A DNA stretch of 53,764 nt from Chloroflexota bacterium (GCA_035652535.1 DASRDP010000006.1:1-53764), one strand, 5' to 3'; counted from the first letter of the stretch, positions 27,789 to 37,116 are shown. Program-made: numbers and translations. Notes: a model not told the origin generated them from the sequence alone.

Positions 27789-28352
27789 GTGACCCACACC
27801 GCGACGGGAGCGGCGATGACCGACGCGAGCGATCGCGCGCCACGTTCTCGCAACGCCGGCGAAAGCCGCATGAGCGCGCGATCTAGCGCTCGCGAAGAGG
27901 AAGGTTCGATCCTCGACGGCATCCCGGCGGCGATGCCGGCCCTCGAGCGCGCCGATGCGATTCAGCAGCGCGTCGCGGAGGTCGGCTTCGATTGGCCGGA
28001 CATCAGCGGCGTGACGGCCAAAGCGCACGAGGAGATCGACGAGCTCGCGGCCGCCGCGACGCTCGACCACCAGCGGGAGGAGCTGGGCGACGTGCTCTTT
28101 GCGCTGGTGAACCTCGGCCGGCGGCTCGGCTTTTCGGCAGAGCTTGCCTTGCAGGAAGCCAACGAGAAGTTCATCCGTCGATTCGCTTGGATCGAGGCCC
28201 AGTGCCGGCAGGCGGGAGTGCGCCCGGAAGAGCTGGGCCTCGAGAAGCTGGACCGGCTCTGGAACGCGGCGAAGATGAACGAGCGACCAGAGGTGGATGA
28301 AGGTGCGCCGGATGCGAAAGGCGGCCGCGGCAAGCAAACCGGCGCGGTCTAG
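27789..28352 (+). CDS. Single-domain MazG-family nucleotide pyrophosphohydrolase
   Basis: Predicted all-alpha NTP pyrophosphatase. The 187-residue protein holds one MazG domain, matching the C-terminal domain of two-domain MazG ([28 protein letters not shown]). It carries the metal-binding EExxE (EEIDE) and ExxD (EELGD) motifs and the [12 protein letters not shown] ending. About 40 N-terminal residues are low-complexity. The start is GTG. It is divergent from tldD and convergent with the tRNA genes. House-cleaning of the dNTP/NTP pool is the family role; the substrate is not predictable. Confidence 0.85.
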   Translation: MTHTATGAAMTDASDRAPRSRNAGESRMSARSSAREEEGSILDGIPAAMPALERADAIQQRVAEVGFDWPDISGVTAKAHEEIDELAAAATLDHQREELGDVLFALVNLGRRLGFSAELALQEANEKFIRRFAWIEAQCRQAGVRPEELGLEKLDRLWNAAKMNERPEVDEGAPDAKGGRGKQTGAV

Positions 28353-28368
28353 CGACTCGGTTTGTCTG

Positions 28369-28445
<77 letters not shown>

Positions 28446-28477
28446 ATGTGCGGCTCATCTGGCCCGAGCCGCGCCGG

Positions 28478-28564
28478 CGGAGGGGGAGGGATTTGAACCC
28501 CCGGAGCCTTGCGGCTCAGCCGATTTCGAGTCGGCCGCACTAGACCAGACTATGCGACCCCTCC
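28478..28564 (-). tRNA. tRNA-Ser(CGA)
   Basis: An 87-nt class II cloverleaf on the minus strand. The acceptor is GGAGGGG/CCCCTCC with discriminator G. The anticodon stem is GCCGA/TCGGC around CTCGAAA (anticodon CGA, codon UCG). It has a long variable arm with GAGCC-GCAA-GGCTC and T-arm GGGGG-TTCAAAT-CCCTC. CCA is not encoded (CCG follows), unlike the neighbouring tRNA-Pro. It starts 21 nt after argS. Confidence 0.97.
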
Positions 28565-28571
28565 GGGCGCA

Positions 28572-28577
28572 ATTGTA
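28572..28577 (-). promoter_or_regulatory. Candidate -10 element for the tRNA-Ser/tRNA-Pro pair
   Basis: TACAAT on the minus strand sits 7 nt before the tRNA-Ser 5' end, the spacing at which transcription would start at or next to the mature end. No matching -35 is evident; it lies in the short gap after argS. Confidence 0.35.
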
Positions 28578-28585
28578 CACGACGC

Positions 28586-30238
28586 CTACATCTCGTCGGG
28601 CGCGCTGACGCCAATGAGATCCAACGTCGTGGCCAACATCACCTTACAGGCGCCGACCAGCTTCAGGCGCGCCTTCATCAGCGCCTCGTCCTCCCCGATC
28701 ACTCGGCATTCGTCGTAAAAGGCGTGGAAGCTGGTCGCCAGCTCCTGCGCGTAATGGGGCAAGGAGTGCGGTGCCATGGAGCTGGCTGCGTCCGCCACGA
28801 TCTCCGGGAAGGCGAGCATCTTGCGGATCAGCGCCAGCTCCGCCGGGTGCTCGAGGCGGCGCACGTCGCCATCGACGAAATCGACATCCGCGGCCCGACG
28901 CATGATGCTCGCGATGCGCGCGTGCGCGTACTGCACATAGTAGACGGGGTTGACGTCGGACTGGGCCTTGGCAAGATCGAGGTCGAAATCCATCATCGCG
29001 TCCGCCGAGCGGCCCACGAGAAAGAAGCGCACGGCGTCCGGCCCGACCTCGTCGAGCACTTCCCGCAGCGTGACGAACGTCCCCGTGCGCTTCCCCATGG
29101 CGACCGGCCGACCCTGCCGAACGAGGTTCACGAGCTGGTAGATGAGCACGACGAGACGCGAGGGATCGTCGCCAATCGCCGATACCACGGCCTTCATCCG
29201 CGGAACGTGCCCCTGATGGTCGGCGCCCCAAATATCGATGGCCAGATCGAACTTGCGGCCCAAGAGCTTGTCGTAGTGATAGGCGACGTCGGAGGCGAAG
29301 TAGGTCGGCAGCCCATTGCTGCGGACCAGCACGTTGTCCTTGTCGTCGCCCAGCGCCGACGAGGTGAACCAGATGGCTCCCTCGCGCTCGGTGACGTACC
29401 CGCGCTCGCGTAGCGCCTCGATCGCCCGGTCGACCGCGCCGTCGTCGTACAGCGACTGCTCGGAAAACCACCGATCGAACCGAACGTTGAGCCGCTCCAG
29501 GTCTTCGCGGATCTGGCCCAGGATGAGGTCCATTCCCTTCCGCCCGATCTCCGCCTCGGCCTGCTGGCGCTCCATCTCCAGAAACCGTCGCCCGTCTGTG
29601 CTGGCGATGGCCGCGGCCAGATCCCGCACGTAATCGCCAGGGTACCCATCTTCTGGAATGGGAACGTTCAAGCCAAAGTGTTGCGCGTACCGGGCGAAGA
29701 CGCTGCCGTTGAACGCCTCCATGCGCGATCCGGCGTCGTTCACGTAGTACTCGCGGCTCACGTCGTAGCCGGCCCATGTGAGGACACGCGCGAGGCTGTC
29801 CCCCAACGCGGCGCCGCGTCCGGTCCCCACGTGCAACGGCCCCGTCGGGTTGGCGCTCACGTACTCGACGAGCACCCGCTGCTTCCTGCCCAGATCAATG
29901 GCCCCGTACCGCGGGCCCTCGGCCAGAATCGCATCGACCTGGGAGGTGAGCCAGTCGGACGAGAGGAAGAAGTTCATGAAGCCCGGTGGCTCGACCCGCA
30001 CCGAGGCGACCGATGGCGGCAGCGTGACGTGGGTGGCAACCGTGCTCGCGATCGTCATGGGCGGAAGCCGCGCGGCGCGCGCCATGCGCAGCGCCAGGGA
30101 CGACGCATAGTCGCCGTGGCCAGGGTTGGCCGGCCGCTCGATGGCGATCTCGGGAACCCCGACGGCGGGAAGCTGCTCGTCCGCCTGAGCGCGCCGCACG
30201 GCCTCGGCGACGATGGTCCGGATTTCGTCACGCATCAT
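28586..30238 (-). CDS. argS: Arginyl-tRNA synthetase
   Basis: Class I synthetase. From the ATG at 30238 ([14 protein letters not shown]) it has 550 residues. The Add1 domain comes first (about 1-100), then the catalytic domain with [15 protein letters not shown], where the HIGH-type motif reads H136-V-G-T139. The KMSKS position reads [11 protein letters not shown], as in many ArgRS that lack the canonical loop. A DALR anticodon-binding domain closes the protein (about 430-550). The open frame upstream to 30364 has no similarity to the family and no ribosome-binding site. Ser and Pro tRNA genes follow on the same strand. Confidence 0.95.
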   Translation of the reverse strand: MMRDEIRTIVAEAVRRAQADEQLPAVGVPEIAIERPANPGHGDYASSLALRMARAARLPPMTIASTVATHVTLPPSVASVRVEPPGFMNFFLSSDWLTSQVDAILAEGPRYGAIDLGRKQRVLVEYVSANPTGPLHVGTGRGAALGDSLARVLTWAGYDVSREYYVNDAGSRMEAFNGSVFARYAQHFGLNVPIPEDGYPGDYVRDLAAAIASTDGRRFLEMERQQAEAEIGRKGMDLILGQIREDLERLNVRFDRWFSEQSLYDDGAVDRAIEALRERGYVTEREGAIWFTSSALGDDKDNVLVRSNGLPTYFASDVAYHYDKLLGRKFDLAIDIWGADHQGHVPRMKAVVSAIGDDPSRLVVLIYQLVNLVRQGRPVAMGKRTGTFVTLREVLDEVGPDAVRFFLVGRSADAMMDFDLDLAKAQSDVNPVYYVQYAHARIASIMRRAADVDFVDGDVRRLEHPAELALIRKMLAFPEIVADAASSMAPHSLPHYAQELATSFHAFYDECRVIGEDEALMKARLKLVGACKVMLATTLDLIGVSAPDEM

Positions 30239-30450
30239 GGTGGTGGTCACTATTATGCACGGTCCGGCTCCTGTTAACCCGGAGTTCACCCAAGGCAACC
30301 ACGTTATCTCCGCCCACGCCGCATAAAGACACCCGTTCCGAGTGGCGATGGGTCGCCGCGGCATGCACCCGCAGCGGCTGGAACATCCGCCATCCCGTTC
30401 CTCCAGCGCCCATCACGGCGCTGAATCCCCCAATCCATGGAGAGGTTCCC

Positions 30451-31287
30451 ATGCATCGTTTTGCGTCGCGCGTTCCCTGGCTCGTTGGCGTCGTGGCCCT
30501 GGGGTCAGCGGCGGCCATCCTTCTCGGCGCCAGCACGCAGCCGCCAGCGCAGAATGGCGCAGCGTCCACGCCGACCCTCATCGGCGCTTCGAACCAGCGG
30601 AGCAGCTCCCAGCCGACGATCCCCGCCGGCGCGCTATCAACGATGACGGGCCTGAGCAACTTCAACCAGCTGCTCACATCTCTGCCAACCGCGATGACGA
30701 TCCCGGGCGGCGTCCCTGCGCTCCCGACGTCCCTCGCCACGACCCCGCTTCCGACCGGAAGCGGGGCGGCGATAACGCCAACGACGGGCGGCCTGGCGCC
30801 GTCGTTGCAGCTCACAACCCCGACCGCGCCTATTCCCATCACCCCTACCCCGGCCGTCGGCTCCGTGACGACGGCGACCGCCGAGCCCGTCCATTACGCG
30901 ACCATGACCCCTCCAACCGATCCCGTTGTGTCGATCGACACCGTGAATGACGGAGAAACGATCTCCAACGGCGAGCCGATGACCATCGGCGGTTGGGCGG
31001 TCGATCCGCGCGGTGTCGGAACGTCGATCACCGCCGTAGACGTCTTCCTGGACGGTGGGCCGGGCAGCGGGCGGTATCTGGGCGCGGCGGACTACGGCAC
31101 GACGCGGCCGGACGTGGCGGGCATCTTCCAGCACCCCGACTGGACGGCCAGCGGCTTTGCCTTCGAATGGACGCCGCGGGGAATTCGCGCCGGCGACCAC
31201 ACGCTGGTCATCGTCGCGCAGTCCGCGTTCGGCGCGCCCGTCACCACGGAGGTGTCCGTGAAAGTCGCCGGGAGCGGCGGGTCATGA
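30451..31287 (+). CDS. Exported protein with C-terminal Ig-like domain
   Basis: Function not recognised. The 278-residue protein has an N-terminal signal sequence or anchor (basic lead, hydrophobic 9-27) and a long Thr/Pro/Ala/Ser-rich linker (about 30-160). A beta-sandwich-type module follows (about 165-278), with GGWAVDPRGVGTSITAVDVFLDGG, GAADYGTTRPDVA and the closing AGDHTLVIVAQSAFG. This module recurs in exported actinobacterial and Chloroflexota proteins as a surface Ig-like unit. The ATG is preceded by GGAGAGG. It is convergent with, and overlaps by 6 nt, the first glycosidase gene. An accessory surface or carbohydrate-binding role is inference. Confidence 0.7.
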   Translation: MHRFASRVPWLVGVVALGSAAAILLGASTQPPAQNGAASTPTLIGASNQRSSSQPTIPAGALSTMTGLSNFNQLLTSLPTAMTIPGGVPALPTSLATTPLPTGSGAAITPTTGGLAPSLQLTTPTAPIPITPTPAVGSVTTATAEPVHYATMTPPTDPVVSIDTVNDGETISNGEPMTIGGWAVDPRGVGTSITAVDVFLDGGPGSGRYLGAADYGTTRPDVAGIFQHPDWTASGFAFEWTPRGIRAGDHTLVIVAQSAFGAPVTTEVSVKVAGSGGS

Positions 31288-32424
31288 CGCCGTCAGATAC
31301 GACTTCAGCTCGCGGTACGCGTCGCGCGGCGTTCCGTCCTGGTTCGAGATGCTCCAGAAAAGCTGCTCCTGATCTCCCTTCCACGTCGGGTCGGGCATGT
31401 AGATCACGGTCATGAAGGCCATCCAGGGCCAGTTGGCGCGCGCGTATTTGAAGGCGCGGACGAGGTAGTCGGCCTTCTGCTGCTCGGTGACGCTGTGCCA
31501 CGCGTACGGGGATCCCGGGCGCGGATCGCTGTCCCATCCCATCTCCAGCACGGCCATGCGGCGGTCGCCGTCGCCCTGCTGGACCATGATCTGGCGCATG
31601 TCCTCGACGTGCCGGAATACATATGAGCGCCGAAGCTCAGGGCTGCTCGGATCGTGATTGGTCAGGGCGGGATCGTTCGCCGCAACGCCCGGATCCGTCT
31701 CGGGCGGGGCTTTGAAGCCGGCCGCGTGAACGCCCAGAATATCGAACGATCCCTTGGCCCCAGCGGCGTACATGTCGCGGAGATAGATGGCGTCGGGGTG
31801 CGCGGCCGGGCTGTTGTCCGTTGTCGGTGATAGGCCGGCCGTCACCACCAGCGCGTCGGGGTCCGCGCGCTTGATGGTCGCGTAGCTCGCCTTCAGCAGC
31901 GCCACGTATTCGTCGGCGCTGGGCTCGCGGTCGCCCCATTCGCGGGAGAGGTTCGGCTCGTTCCAGATCTCATACGCCTGAATCCGGCCCTTGTACCGCG
32001 AAGCGAGCGCGGAGAGATAGTCAGTCCAGTCGGAAAGTCGGTCGGGCGGGCCGTCATCGGGGTAAAGGCCGTCGGCTCGGGACCAGCCAGGGTGTCCGTC
32101 GACCCGAGCGACCAGCTTCAAGCCCTGGGCTCGGACGGCGTTGACGATCCGGTCGGGCTCGTTCCACTCGAACCGACCCTTCGCGTCCCGTTCGATGTTG
32201 CGCCACTCGAAGCGCTGCTTCACCCAGGTGAATCCGGCGTCCCTGGCCAGCTTCAGATCTCGATCGGTCGTCTGCGGGTTGCCCCACAGAAACACGTGGA
32301 TCGCGGCCTCCGGTGCCCCGGTGGGCCGCGGCGAGGGCAGCCGGAGGGGGCCACAGCCGTATGGGATGAGGAAAACGGCAGCGATGAGGACCAGGCGGGG
32401 AACCGACGCCAGGGCTCGATTCAC
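31282..32424 (-). CDS. Exported clan GH-A glycoside hydrolase, paralogue 1
   Basis: Predicted retaining glycosidase with a TIM barrel. From the GTG at 32424 it has 380 residues: a signal sequence (hydrophobic 9-22) with a cysteine at 24 (non-canonical lipobox PYGC), then the barrel. The acid/base is seen as E156 in EIWNEPNL on strand 4 and the nucleophile as E294 in LEMGWDSD on strand 7, the GH-A pattern closest in feel to GH39/GH5 families. The substrate is unknown. It follows its paralogue by 7 nt, so the two are probably co-transcribed. The longer frame to 32676 lies inside the paralogue and is rejected. Confidence 0.78.
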   Translation of the reverse strand: MNRALASVPRLVLIAAVFLIPYGCGPLRLPSPRPTGAPEAAIHVFLWGNPQTTDRDLKLARDAGFTWVKQRFEWRNIERDAKGRFEWNEPDRIVNAVRAQGLKLVARVDGHPGWSRADGLYPDDGPPDRLSDWTDYLSALASRYKGRIQAYEIWNEPNLSREWGDREPSADEYVALLKASYATIKRADPDALVVTAGLSPTTDNSPAAHPDAIYLRDMYAAGAKGSFDILGVHAAGFKAPPETDPGVAANDPALTNHDPSSPELRRSYVFRHVEDMRQIMVQQGDGDRRMAVLEMGWDSDPRPGSPYAWHSVTEQQKADYLVRAFKYARANWPWMAFMTVIYMPDPTWKGDQEQLFWSISNQDGTPRDAYRELKSYLTAS

Positions 32425-32431
32425 GCGGCGA

Positions 32432-33766
32432 TCAGTTGATGTCCGGGAGATAGCCGCTCTTTCGGGCGGCGACGAGGGCGTCGTAGGCCGGCCGCGTCGA
32501 CCCGTCCGGATCGGTGACGCTCCACCAGTACTCTTCGCGACTCTCGTTCCAATCCGGCGACGCGATGTTCCAGAGCACCATAACCCCGATCCAGGGCTGC
32601 CAGTGGAGGTAGGCCCATCGATAGGCCTCGACGACGTAGTCCGCCTTGTCCTGTTCGGAGACTCGGTGCCACGCATAGCTCGGATGGATTGGATCGCTCG
32701 ACCATCCGAACTCGGTCAGCCAGATCTGCTTGCCGGCATCGCCATTTCGCACCATCACGTCGCGGAGCTGCTCGACGCGGCGAAATCCGAACGACTGATC
32801 CCCGCCCCAGAGCGGATTGGCCGCCAGCTCGGCGGTCCCAACCCACGGCGGCGCTTTGTAGCCCGCTCCATGGGCCCCCAGCACGTCGAAGCAGGGCTTC
32901 GCGCCCGCGTCGTACATCCACTGCGTGAAGACGACGTCATTAGCAGCCTCGGAATTCAAGGTACCCGTGGGCGTCAGCGCCGCGCTGATCACCACGATGT
33001 CGGCGGACGTCTGCTTCGCCGCCCGATACGCGGTGCAGAGGAGCCGCACGTAATTGGCGGCGCTGCCCGGCCCGATCGAGGCGCCGCCCCAATCGCGCCA
33101 GAGATTCGGCTCGTTCCACACCTCGATCGCATCGATGGTGCCGTACGGGGAGCCGCTCTGGTAGCGATCGACCAGCGCCTGAACGAAGTCGCCGAAGTCG
33201 TCGTAGTTGTCCGGCGGTCCATTGTGCGCGCCATCGGCTCGCGCCCAATCGGGCTGGAAATCCAGCCGCGCGATCACCCTCACGCCGGCATCGTTCGACG
33301 CGCGCACGACGGCATCGGCAGCGGACCAGTCGAAGACGCCGCGCTCCGGCTCGATGAGTCGCCATTGAAAGAGCGTCTTCTGCCAGCCAAACTGCGCGCT
33401 GGTGACCTTGCGCAGGTCTCGGTCGATGGTGAGCGGCTTGTCCCACACGAAGATGTTCATGCCGTATTGGGGCCCGCTCACGTGGGGAATGACGCGCTGG
33501 GCTGTCACGTCCGCCCCTCCAGCCAGGGTGCCGCTATCGTCCGCGGTCGACGCGCCCGACGAATCGGACGCCGCTGTCTGGTCTCCCGTCGGCAGTGGAG
33601 TGGACGTGCCAGCGCCGGTGGTGGCGCCGGCAGCCGCGGTAGGCGACGATTGCGATGGTGGGGCCGCGGCGTCCTTCCTGGTCTCGGACGGGGTGACGTA
33701 GCCGTGAAGCTGCTGGGCTTGGCTCAGCTCCACGGGCCCGGCCGTGACCGAAACGAGAAAACACAA
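32432..33766 (-). CDS. Exported clan GH-A glycoside hydrolase, paralogue 2
   Basis: Paralogue of the next gene. With the TTG at 33766 it has 444 residues: a Ser/Thr/Pro/Ala-rich linker (about 25-90), then a TIM barrel with E219 in EVWNEPNL and E352 in LTEFGWSSD as the putative acid/base and nucleophile. TTG leaves only a clipped signal peptide and has no ribosome-binding site. An in-frame CTG at 33800-33802, preceded by GGAGG, would add 12 residues including an arginine and most of a hydrophobic segment, so the true start may be there. The pair, the Ig-like protein and the nearby GT-C enzyme suggest a surface-glycan module; this is inference. Confidence 0.75.
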   Translation of the reverse strand: MCFLVSVTAGPVELSQAQQLHGYVTPSETRKDAAAPPSQSSPTAAAGATTGAGTSTPLPTGDQTAASDSSGASTADDSGTLAGGADVTAQRVIPHVSGPQYGMNIFVWDKPLTIDRDLRKVTSAQFGWQKTLFQWRLIEPERGVFDWSAADAVVRASNDAGVRVIARLDFQPDWARADGAHNGPPDNYDDFGDFVQALVDRYQSGSPYGTIDAIEVWNEPNLWRDWGGASIGPGSAANYVRLLCTAYRAAKQTSADIVVISAALTPTGTLNSEAANDVVFTQWMYDAGAKPCFDVLGAHGAGYKAPPWVGTAELAANPLWGGDQSFGFRRVEQLRDVMVRNGDAGKQIWLTEFGWSSDPIHPSYAWHRVSEQDKADYVVEAYRWAYLHWQPWIGVMVLWNIASPDWNESREEYWWSVTDPDGSTRPAYDALVAARKSGYLPDIN

Positions 33767-33835
33767 CGTGAGGAGGACGCGCGCACAGGTCGAGGCGAGC
33801 AGGTTGCCTCCGAGCGGTTGCGGCGTTCAGAGCCG

Positions 33836-33920
33836 CTGTTACGATCTGTTACGAATCGCGTTGCGCTCCGAGCATGCCATTATAGGAGCCGTTGCGCCCA
33901 ACGAACAAGATTACGAATCG
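33836..33920. repeat. Short direct repeats in the glycosidase/thyX intergenic region
   Basis: CTGTTACGA occurs twice in direct succession (33836-33844 and 33846-33854), and TTACGAATCG occurs at 33849-33858 and again at 33911-33920. They lie in the 238-nt region between the divergent glycosidase pair and the ThyX-like gene, so they could be operator half-sites. No clear promoter was recognised around them. Confidence 0.35.
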
Positions 33921-34040
33921 ATCACATTGCGATCGGGGTCGCCAAAAGACCAGCCGGTAGCCGCTGTGGACACCGCGGTCAAGCCGGTGGGCCAGCCAGG
34001 TGCCTTATCATCGACTCATTCGAGCGCATGAGGACGTGGG

Positions 34041-35576
34041 ATGTCCGACGAACGGCGAATCTTCTCGGTCATCGGCACGCTGCCCGAGCCCGGCGGTTAC
34101 GCCATCGCCAAGTTCAGCAGATCGGCGCGGCCGTATCAGGAGTGGGTGAGCGAGCTTTCGCAGGAGGGCGCGAGCCGATTCTACGAGCAGTTCTACTTTG
34201 CCTATGGGCACTCGTCCATCGCAGACCTCGCGCACGTCACGATGATCACCGAAAACGTGTCCATCGTCGCGGCAATCGAGATCCTCGACGAACAGCTGGT
34301 CGACGCGCAGGAAAGCTCCACGCGGTACCAGGACTTCACCCGCCGTCGCTATTACACGCCGCCCGAGCTCCGTGGCTCGCCGCTCGAGGGCGCATTCGCG
34401 CAAACGTGTGATCGGCTCTTTTCCGCGTACCGGACGGTTCATCGCACCGTCCTCGAGCATTTCGAGCGCCGATACGCCGACCAGCGGCCGAAGGAGATGG
34501 GCGACGATGAGTATCGGCGCACCGTTCGCGCGCGGGCGTTCGACGTAGCCCGGTACCTATTGCCATCGAGCACGTACACCGGACTCGGCTACATCTGTAG
34601 CGCGCGGACCCTCGAGCGCCAGATCCGGCGGCTCGCGTCGCTGCCCCTTGGTGAGCTAAAAGAGATCGCTGCCGAGCTGCGTGCGGCCGCAAGCGAGCCA
34701 GCGTACAACCCGCCAGCGATCCGTTTGGACGCGGAGATCGCGGCCTTTCTCCAGCGTACGCCCGATCCCAACGCGGCAGACTTCGTCGATCGCGCGCGGG
34801 AGATCGTGGCGACCGGCGCGGCCGCGGCCCCCACCCTCGTGCGCTACACGGAAGCGAGCCCTTACGTCACCGCGACCTATGGCGAGCTCCGGCGGCAAGC
34901 CGCTCTCCTCCCGCGCGATGAAGCTCCCGACGGCACCCGCGGAGTCACCCTCGTACAGCCGTCCGATCTGCGCACCGAGCTTGCGGCGACCCTCCTCTAC
35001 CGCGCCTCGAACCTGGCATACGAGCAGATCCTCAACGCGATCCGCTCCTGGCCCGTCGAGCGCCTCGATGGGCTCGCGGCGACGGCCTTCGCGTCACGCG
35101 GACCGCACGACGAACCGATCCGCGAGACTCGGGTCGGTCATCAGCTCATCTTCGACCTCTGCATCGACAACGGCGCCTTTCGCGATCTGCACCGGCATCG
35201 CAATTGCATCCAGATCGTCAAGGATTTCACGCCAGCGTACGGGTACGATGTGCCGGCGGCCGTGGTGGATGCGGACGTGGCGGACGACTATTGCGCCGCC
35301 ATGGAGGAGGCGGGCGACGTAGCCGCGCGAATCGAGGATGCCGCGCCGGGAATCGGTCAGTATGCGCTGCCGCTCGGCTACCGGCGCCGCGCGCTGTTCA
35401 AGATGGATCTCGCCGAGCTGATCTATATCGTCGAAACGCGATCGAAGCCGGCGGGCCATTTCTCCTACCGAGAGATCGCCCACCAGATGCTCGACGAGGT
35501 GCGAAAGCGCTACCCGTCCCTCGCCCGATTCGTTCGCTCTACCGATCCAGACGTGGATGGGTTCTTTGAACGTTGA
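34041..35576 (+). CDS. Tandem ThyX-like flavin-dependent thymidylate synthase homologue
   Basis: Double-length relative of ThyX, which makes dTMP from dUMP with FAD and methylene-tetrahydrofolate. The 511-residue protein contains two ThyX-like halves (about 1-220 and 270-500); ThyX is usually 210-270 residues. The ThyX motif RHRxxSxNExSxRY is divided. Half 1 keeps the end (QESSTRYQDF, about 90-100) but reads DEQLVD where RHRxxS is expected. Half 2 keeps the RHR in LHRHRNCIQIVKDF but has lost the serine and the SxRY end. Whether it makes dTMP is open; no thyA or canonical thyX is in the window. Its end overlaps the next gene by 20 nt. Confidence 0.8.
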   Translation: MSDERRIFSVIGTLPEPGGYAIAKFSRSARPYQEWVSELSQEGASRFYEQFYFAYGHSSIADLAHVTMITENVSIVAAIEILDEQLVDAQESSTRYQDFTRRRYYTPPELRGSPLEGAFAQTCDRLFSAYRTVHRTVLEHFERRYADQRPKEMGDDEYRRTVRARAFDVARYLLPSSTYTGLGYICSARTLERQIRRLASLPLGELKEIAAELRAAASEPAYNPPAIRLDAEIAAFLQRTPDPNAADFVDRAREIVATGAAAAPTLVRYTEASPYVTATYGELRRQAALLPRDEAPDGTRGVTLVQPSDLRTELAATLLYRASNLAYEQILNAIRSWPVERLDGLAATAFASRGPHDEPIRETRVGHQLIFDLCIDNGAFRDLHRHRNCIQIVKDFTPAYGYDVPAAVVDADVADDYCAAMEEAGDVAARIEDAAPGIGQYALPLGYRRRALFKMDLAELIYIVETRSKPAGHFSYREIAHQMLDEVRKRYPSLARFVRSTDPDVDGFFER

Positions 35577-37116
35577 CCGCGTTCTGCGACCGTGGGTGGC
35601 CCTGCCGCCCGCCGTCCGTCTGGCGCTCCTCGGCGCAGCCACCGCCGCCACGTACACGCTCGGGTTCGCCCTCCCCTATCCCATCTCCGTTGGCTTGGCC
35701 CGACCGCTGCAGCAGTTTGCCCGCATTACTGGTCCGTCACTCGGGCCAACGCTCGGACTCGTCGTCACCTTGCTCGTGCTTTTCGCCCTGTACCTCGCGG
35801 CCATCGCGACCGCACGCCAGTGCGCGGACCGACGCGGCATGGCGATCGTGCTGGGCGCCGGCGCGCTCTCCACGTTGGCGCTGCTCGTCACCTACCCATT
35901 GTTCTCGCTCGACATCTTCTACTACATGTCAGCCGACCGGATCTGGAGCGTGTACCACGAGAATCCCTTCGTCGTACCTCCGCTGCAAGCGGCCCACGAC
36001 CCTTTTTTCCCCTACACGGCCTGGGGACACTACCCGCTGCCGTACGGCCCGCTCTGGCCATGGTTGACGCGTTTCACCGGCTCGGCGGGCGGCGGCGATA
36101 TCGGCCGAACCCTTCTCGCGTTCAAGGCGCTGAGCAGCGCCGCGTATCTCCTCGCGATTCCAGCCGTGGCCTGGGCCGCAGCGCCTCTCGGACCGGGTCG
36201 GCGAGTCGTGGCGAGCTGCGCATTTGCCTGGAATCCCCTGGTGCTCATCGAGCTCGTCGGCAATGGGCACAACGACGCGGTTGCGCTCCTTCCGACGGTC
36301 CTGGCCGTCGGATTCTGGCTGCGGGGGCCGAGCGCTCCGACGGTCTGGGCGCTCTGCGTATCGTTCCTCGTCAAGGCGACGGTGGCGGTGGCGGTGCCCG
36401 CGTTTCTCGTCGCGGGTATACGTGATGCGCTCACGAGGGGGCGGTTCCGGCGCTGGATGCTGACCAGCGCGGCCCCAGTCCTCGGACTGACGGTCCTCGC
36501 CTGGCTCCCGTTTCGCAATGGACCGACGACCGGGTTCCTCCGGGAGACGCAGCAATACTTCCACAGTCCCACAGCCGTCGTCGCTGCGCTTCTTACGGCG
36601 CGGGCGCCGGAATGGCGCGCCAGCGCTGTCGAGCTGACCCAGATCCTCCTCCTCGTCTGCTTTGCCGGCTACTATTTCAGCCAGCTCCGCACTCTCTCGC
36701 AGGAGGGACCCAGAGCGCTGGGCGCTGTCTGGCGAATCTTCGTTCTCTATTTCGTCGTCGTCTCGCCCTTCTTCTCCCCCTGGTACGTGGTGTGGCCCGT
36801 CGCGACCGCTGCCATCCTGGGGAATGCGCGCACACGAGCCTTCTCGACGGCGCTATCGTTTGGAGCCATGTGCACGTACCTGGTCCAATTTGTGCTGAGG
36901 CCGGTAAGTGGTGGTCTCCCGGGTACGGCCGCGCTGGGCGCAATGTCCATAGCCGTCGCGACGGCCCCGATGCTGGCCTACTGGGCTGCGACGACGCAGA
37001 CAGCGCGACGCGTTACCGGCGCGGCGTCCTGGCCAGCGAAGCGAGTCGCGGTCGCCCAGATGGAGCGCCGTCCGCGATCCGAAGGGGGCTCGGTCGTGCG
37101 AAGCCGCGCGCAATAA
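35557..37116 (+). CDS. Polytopic GT-C glycosyltransferase, mannosyltransferase-like
   Basis: Predicted membrane glycosyltransferase using a polyprenyl-phosphate sugar. The 519-residue protein has about 11-13 transmembrane segments. The first extracytoplasmic loop has the acidic GT-C-type site in LFSLDIFYYMSADRIW, then NPF and YPLPYGPLWPW motifs like those of alpha-1,6-mannosyltransferases of the MptA/MptB type and DUF2029 proteins. The tail is basic and soluble. The ATG lies inside the end of the ThyX-like gene (20-nt overlap), suggesting coupling. Donor and acceptor cannot be read from the sequence. Confidence 0.75.
   Translation: MGSLNVDRVLRPWVALPPAVRLALLGAATAATYTLGFALPYPISVGLARPLQQFARITGPSLGPTLGLVVTLLVLFALYLAAIATARQCADRRGMAIVLGAGALSTLALLVTYPLFSLDIFYYMSADRIWSVYHENPFVVPPLQAAHDPFFPYTAWGHYPLPYGPLWPWLTRFTGSAGGGDIGRTLLAFKALSSAAYLLAIPAVAWAAAPLGPGRRVVASCAFAWNPLVLIELVGNGHNDAVALLPTVLAVGFWLRGPSAPTVWALCVSFLVKATVAVAVPAFLVAGIRDALTRGRFRRWMLTSAAPVLGLTVLAWLPFRNGPTTGFLRETQQYFHSPTAVVAALLTARAPEWRASAVELTQILLLVCFAGYYFSQLRTLSQEGPRALGAVWRIFVLYFVVVSPFFSPWYVVWPVATAAILGNARTRAFSTALSFGAMCTYLVQFVLRPVSGGLPGTAALGAMSIAVATAPMLAYWAATTQTARRVTGAASWPAKRVAVAQMERRPRSEGGSVVRSRAQ

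Noticed and set aside
27789-28352. Idea that the MazG, SNase-like and editing-domain genes form a defence island
   Set aside because: They are scattered among housekeeping genes, without restriction enzymes, reverse transcriptases, toxin-antitoxin pairs or other defence markers.
30239-30450. Possible riboswitch or small RNA between argS and the Ig-like protein gene
   Set aside because: Only weak inverted repeats were seen and no known motif; the only clear element is the ribosome-binding site of the downstream gene.
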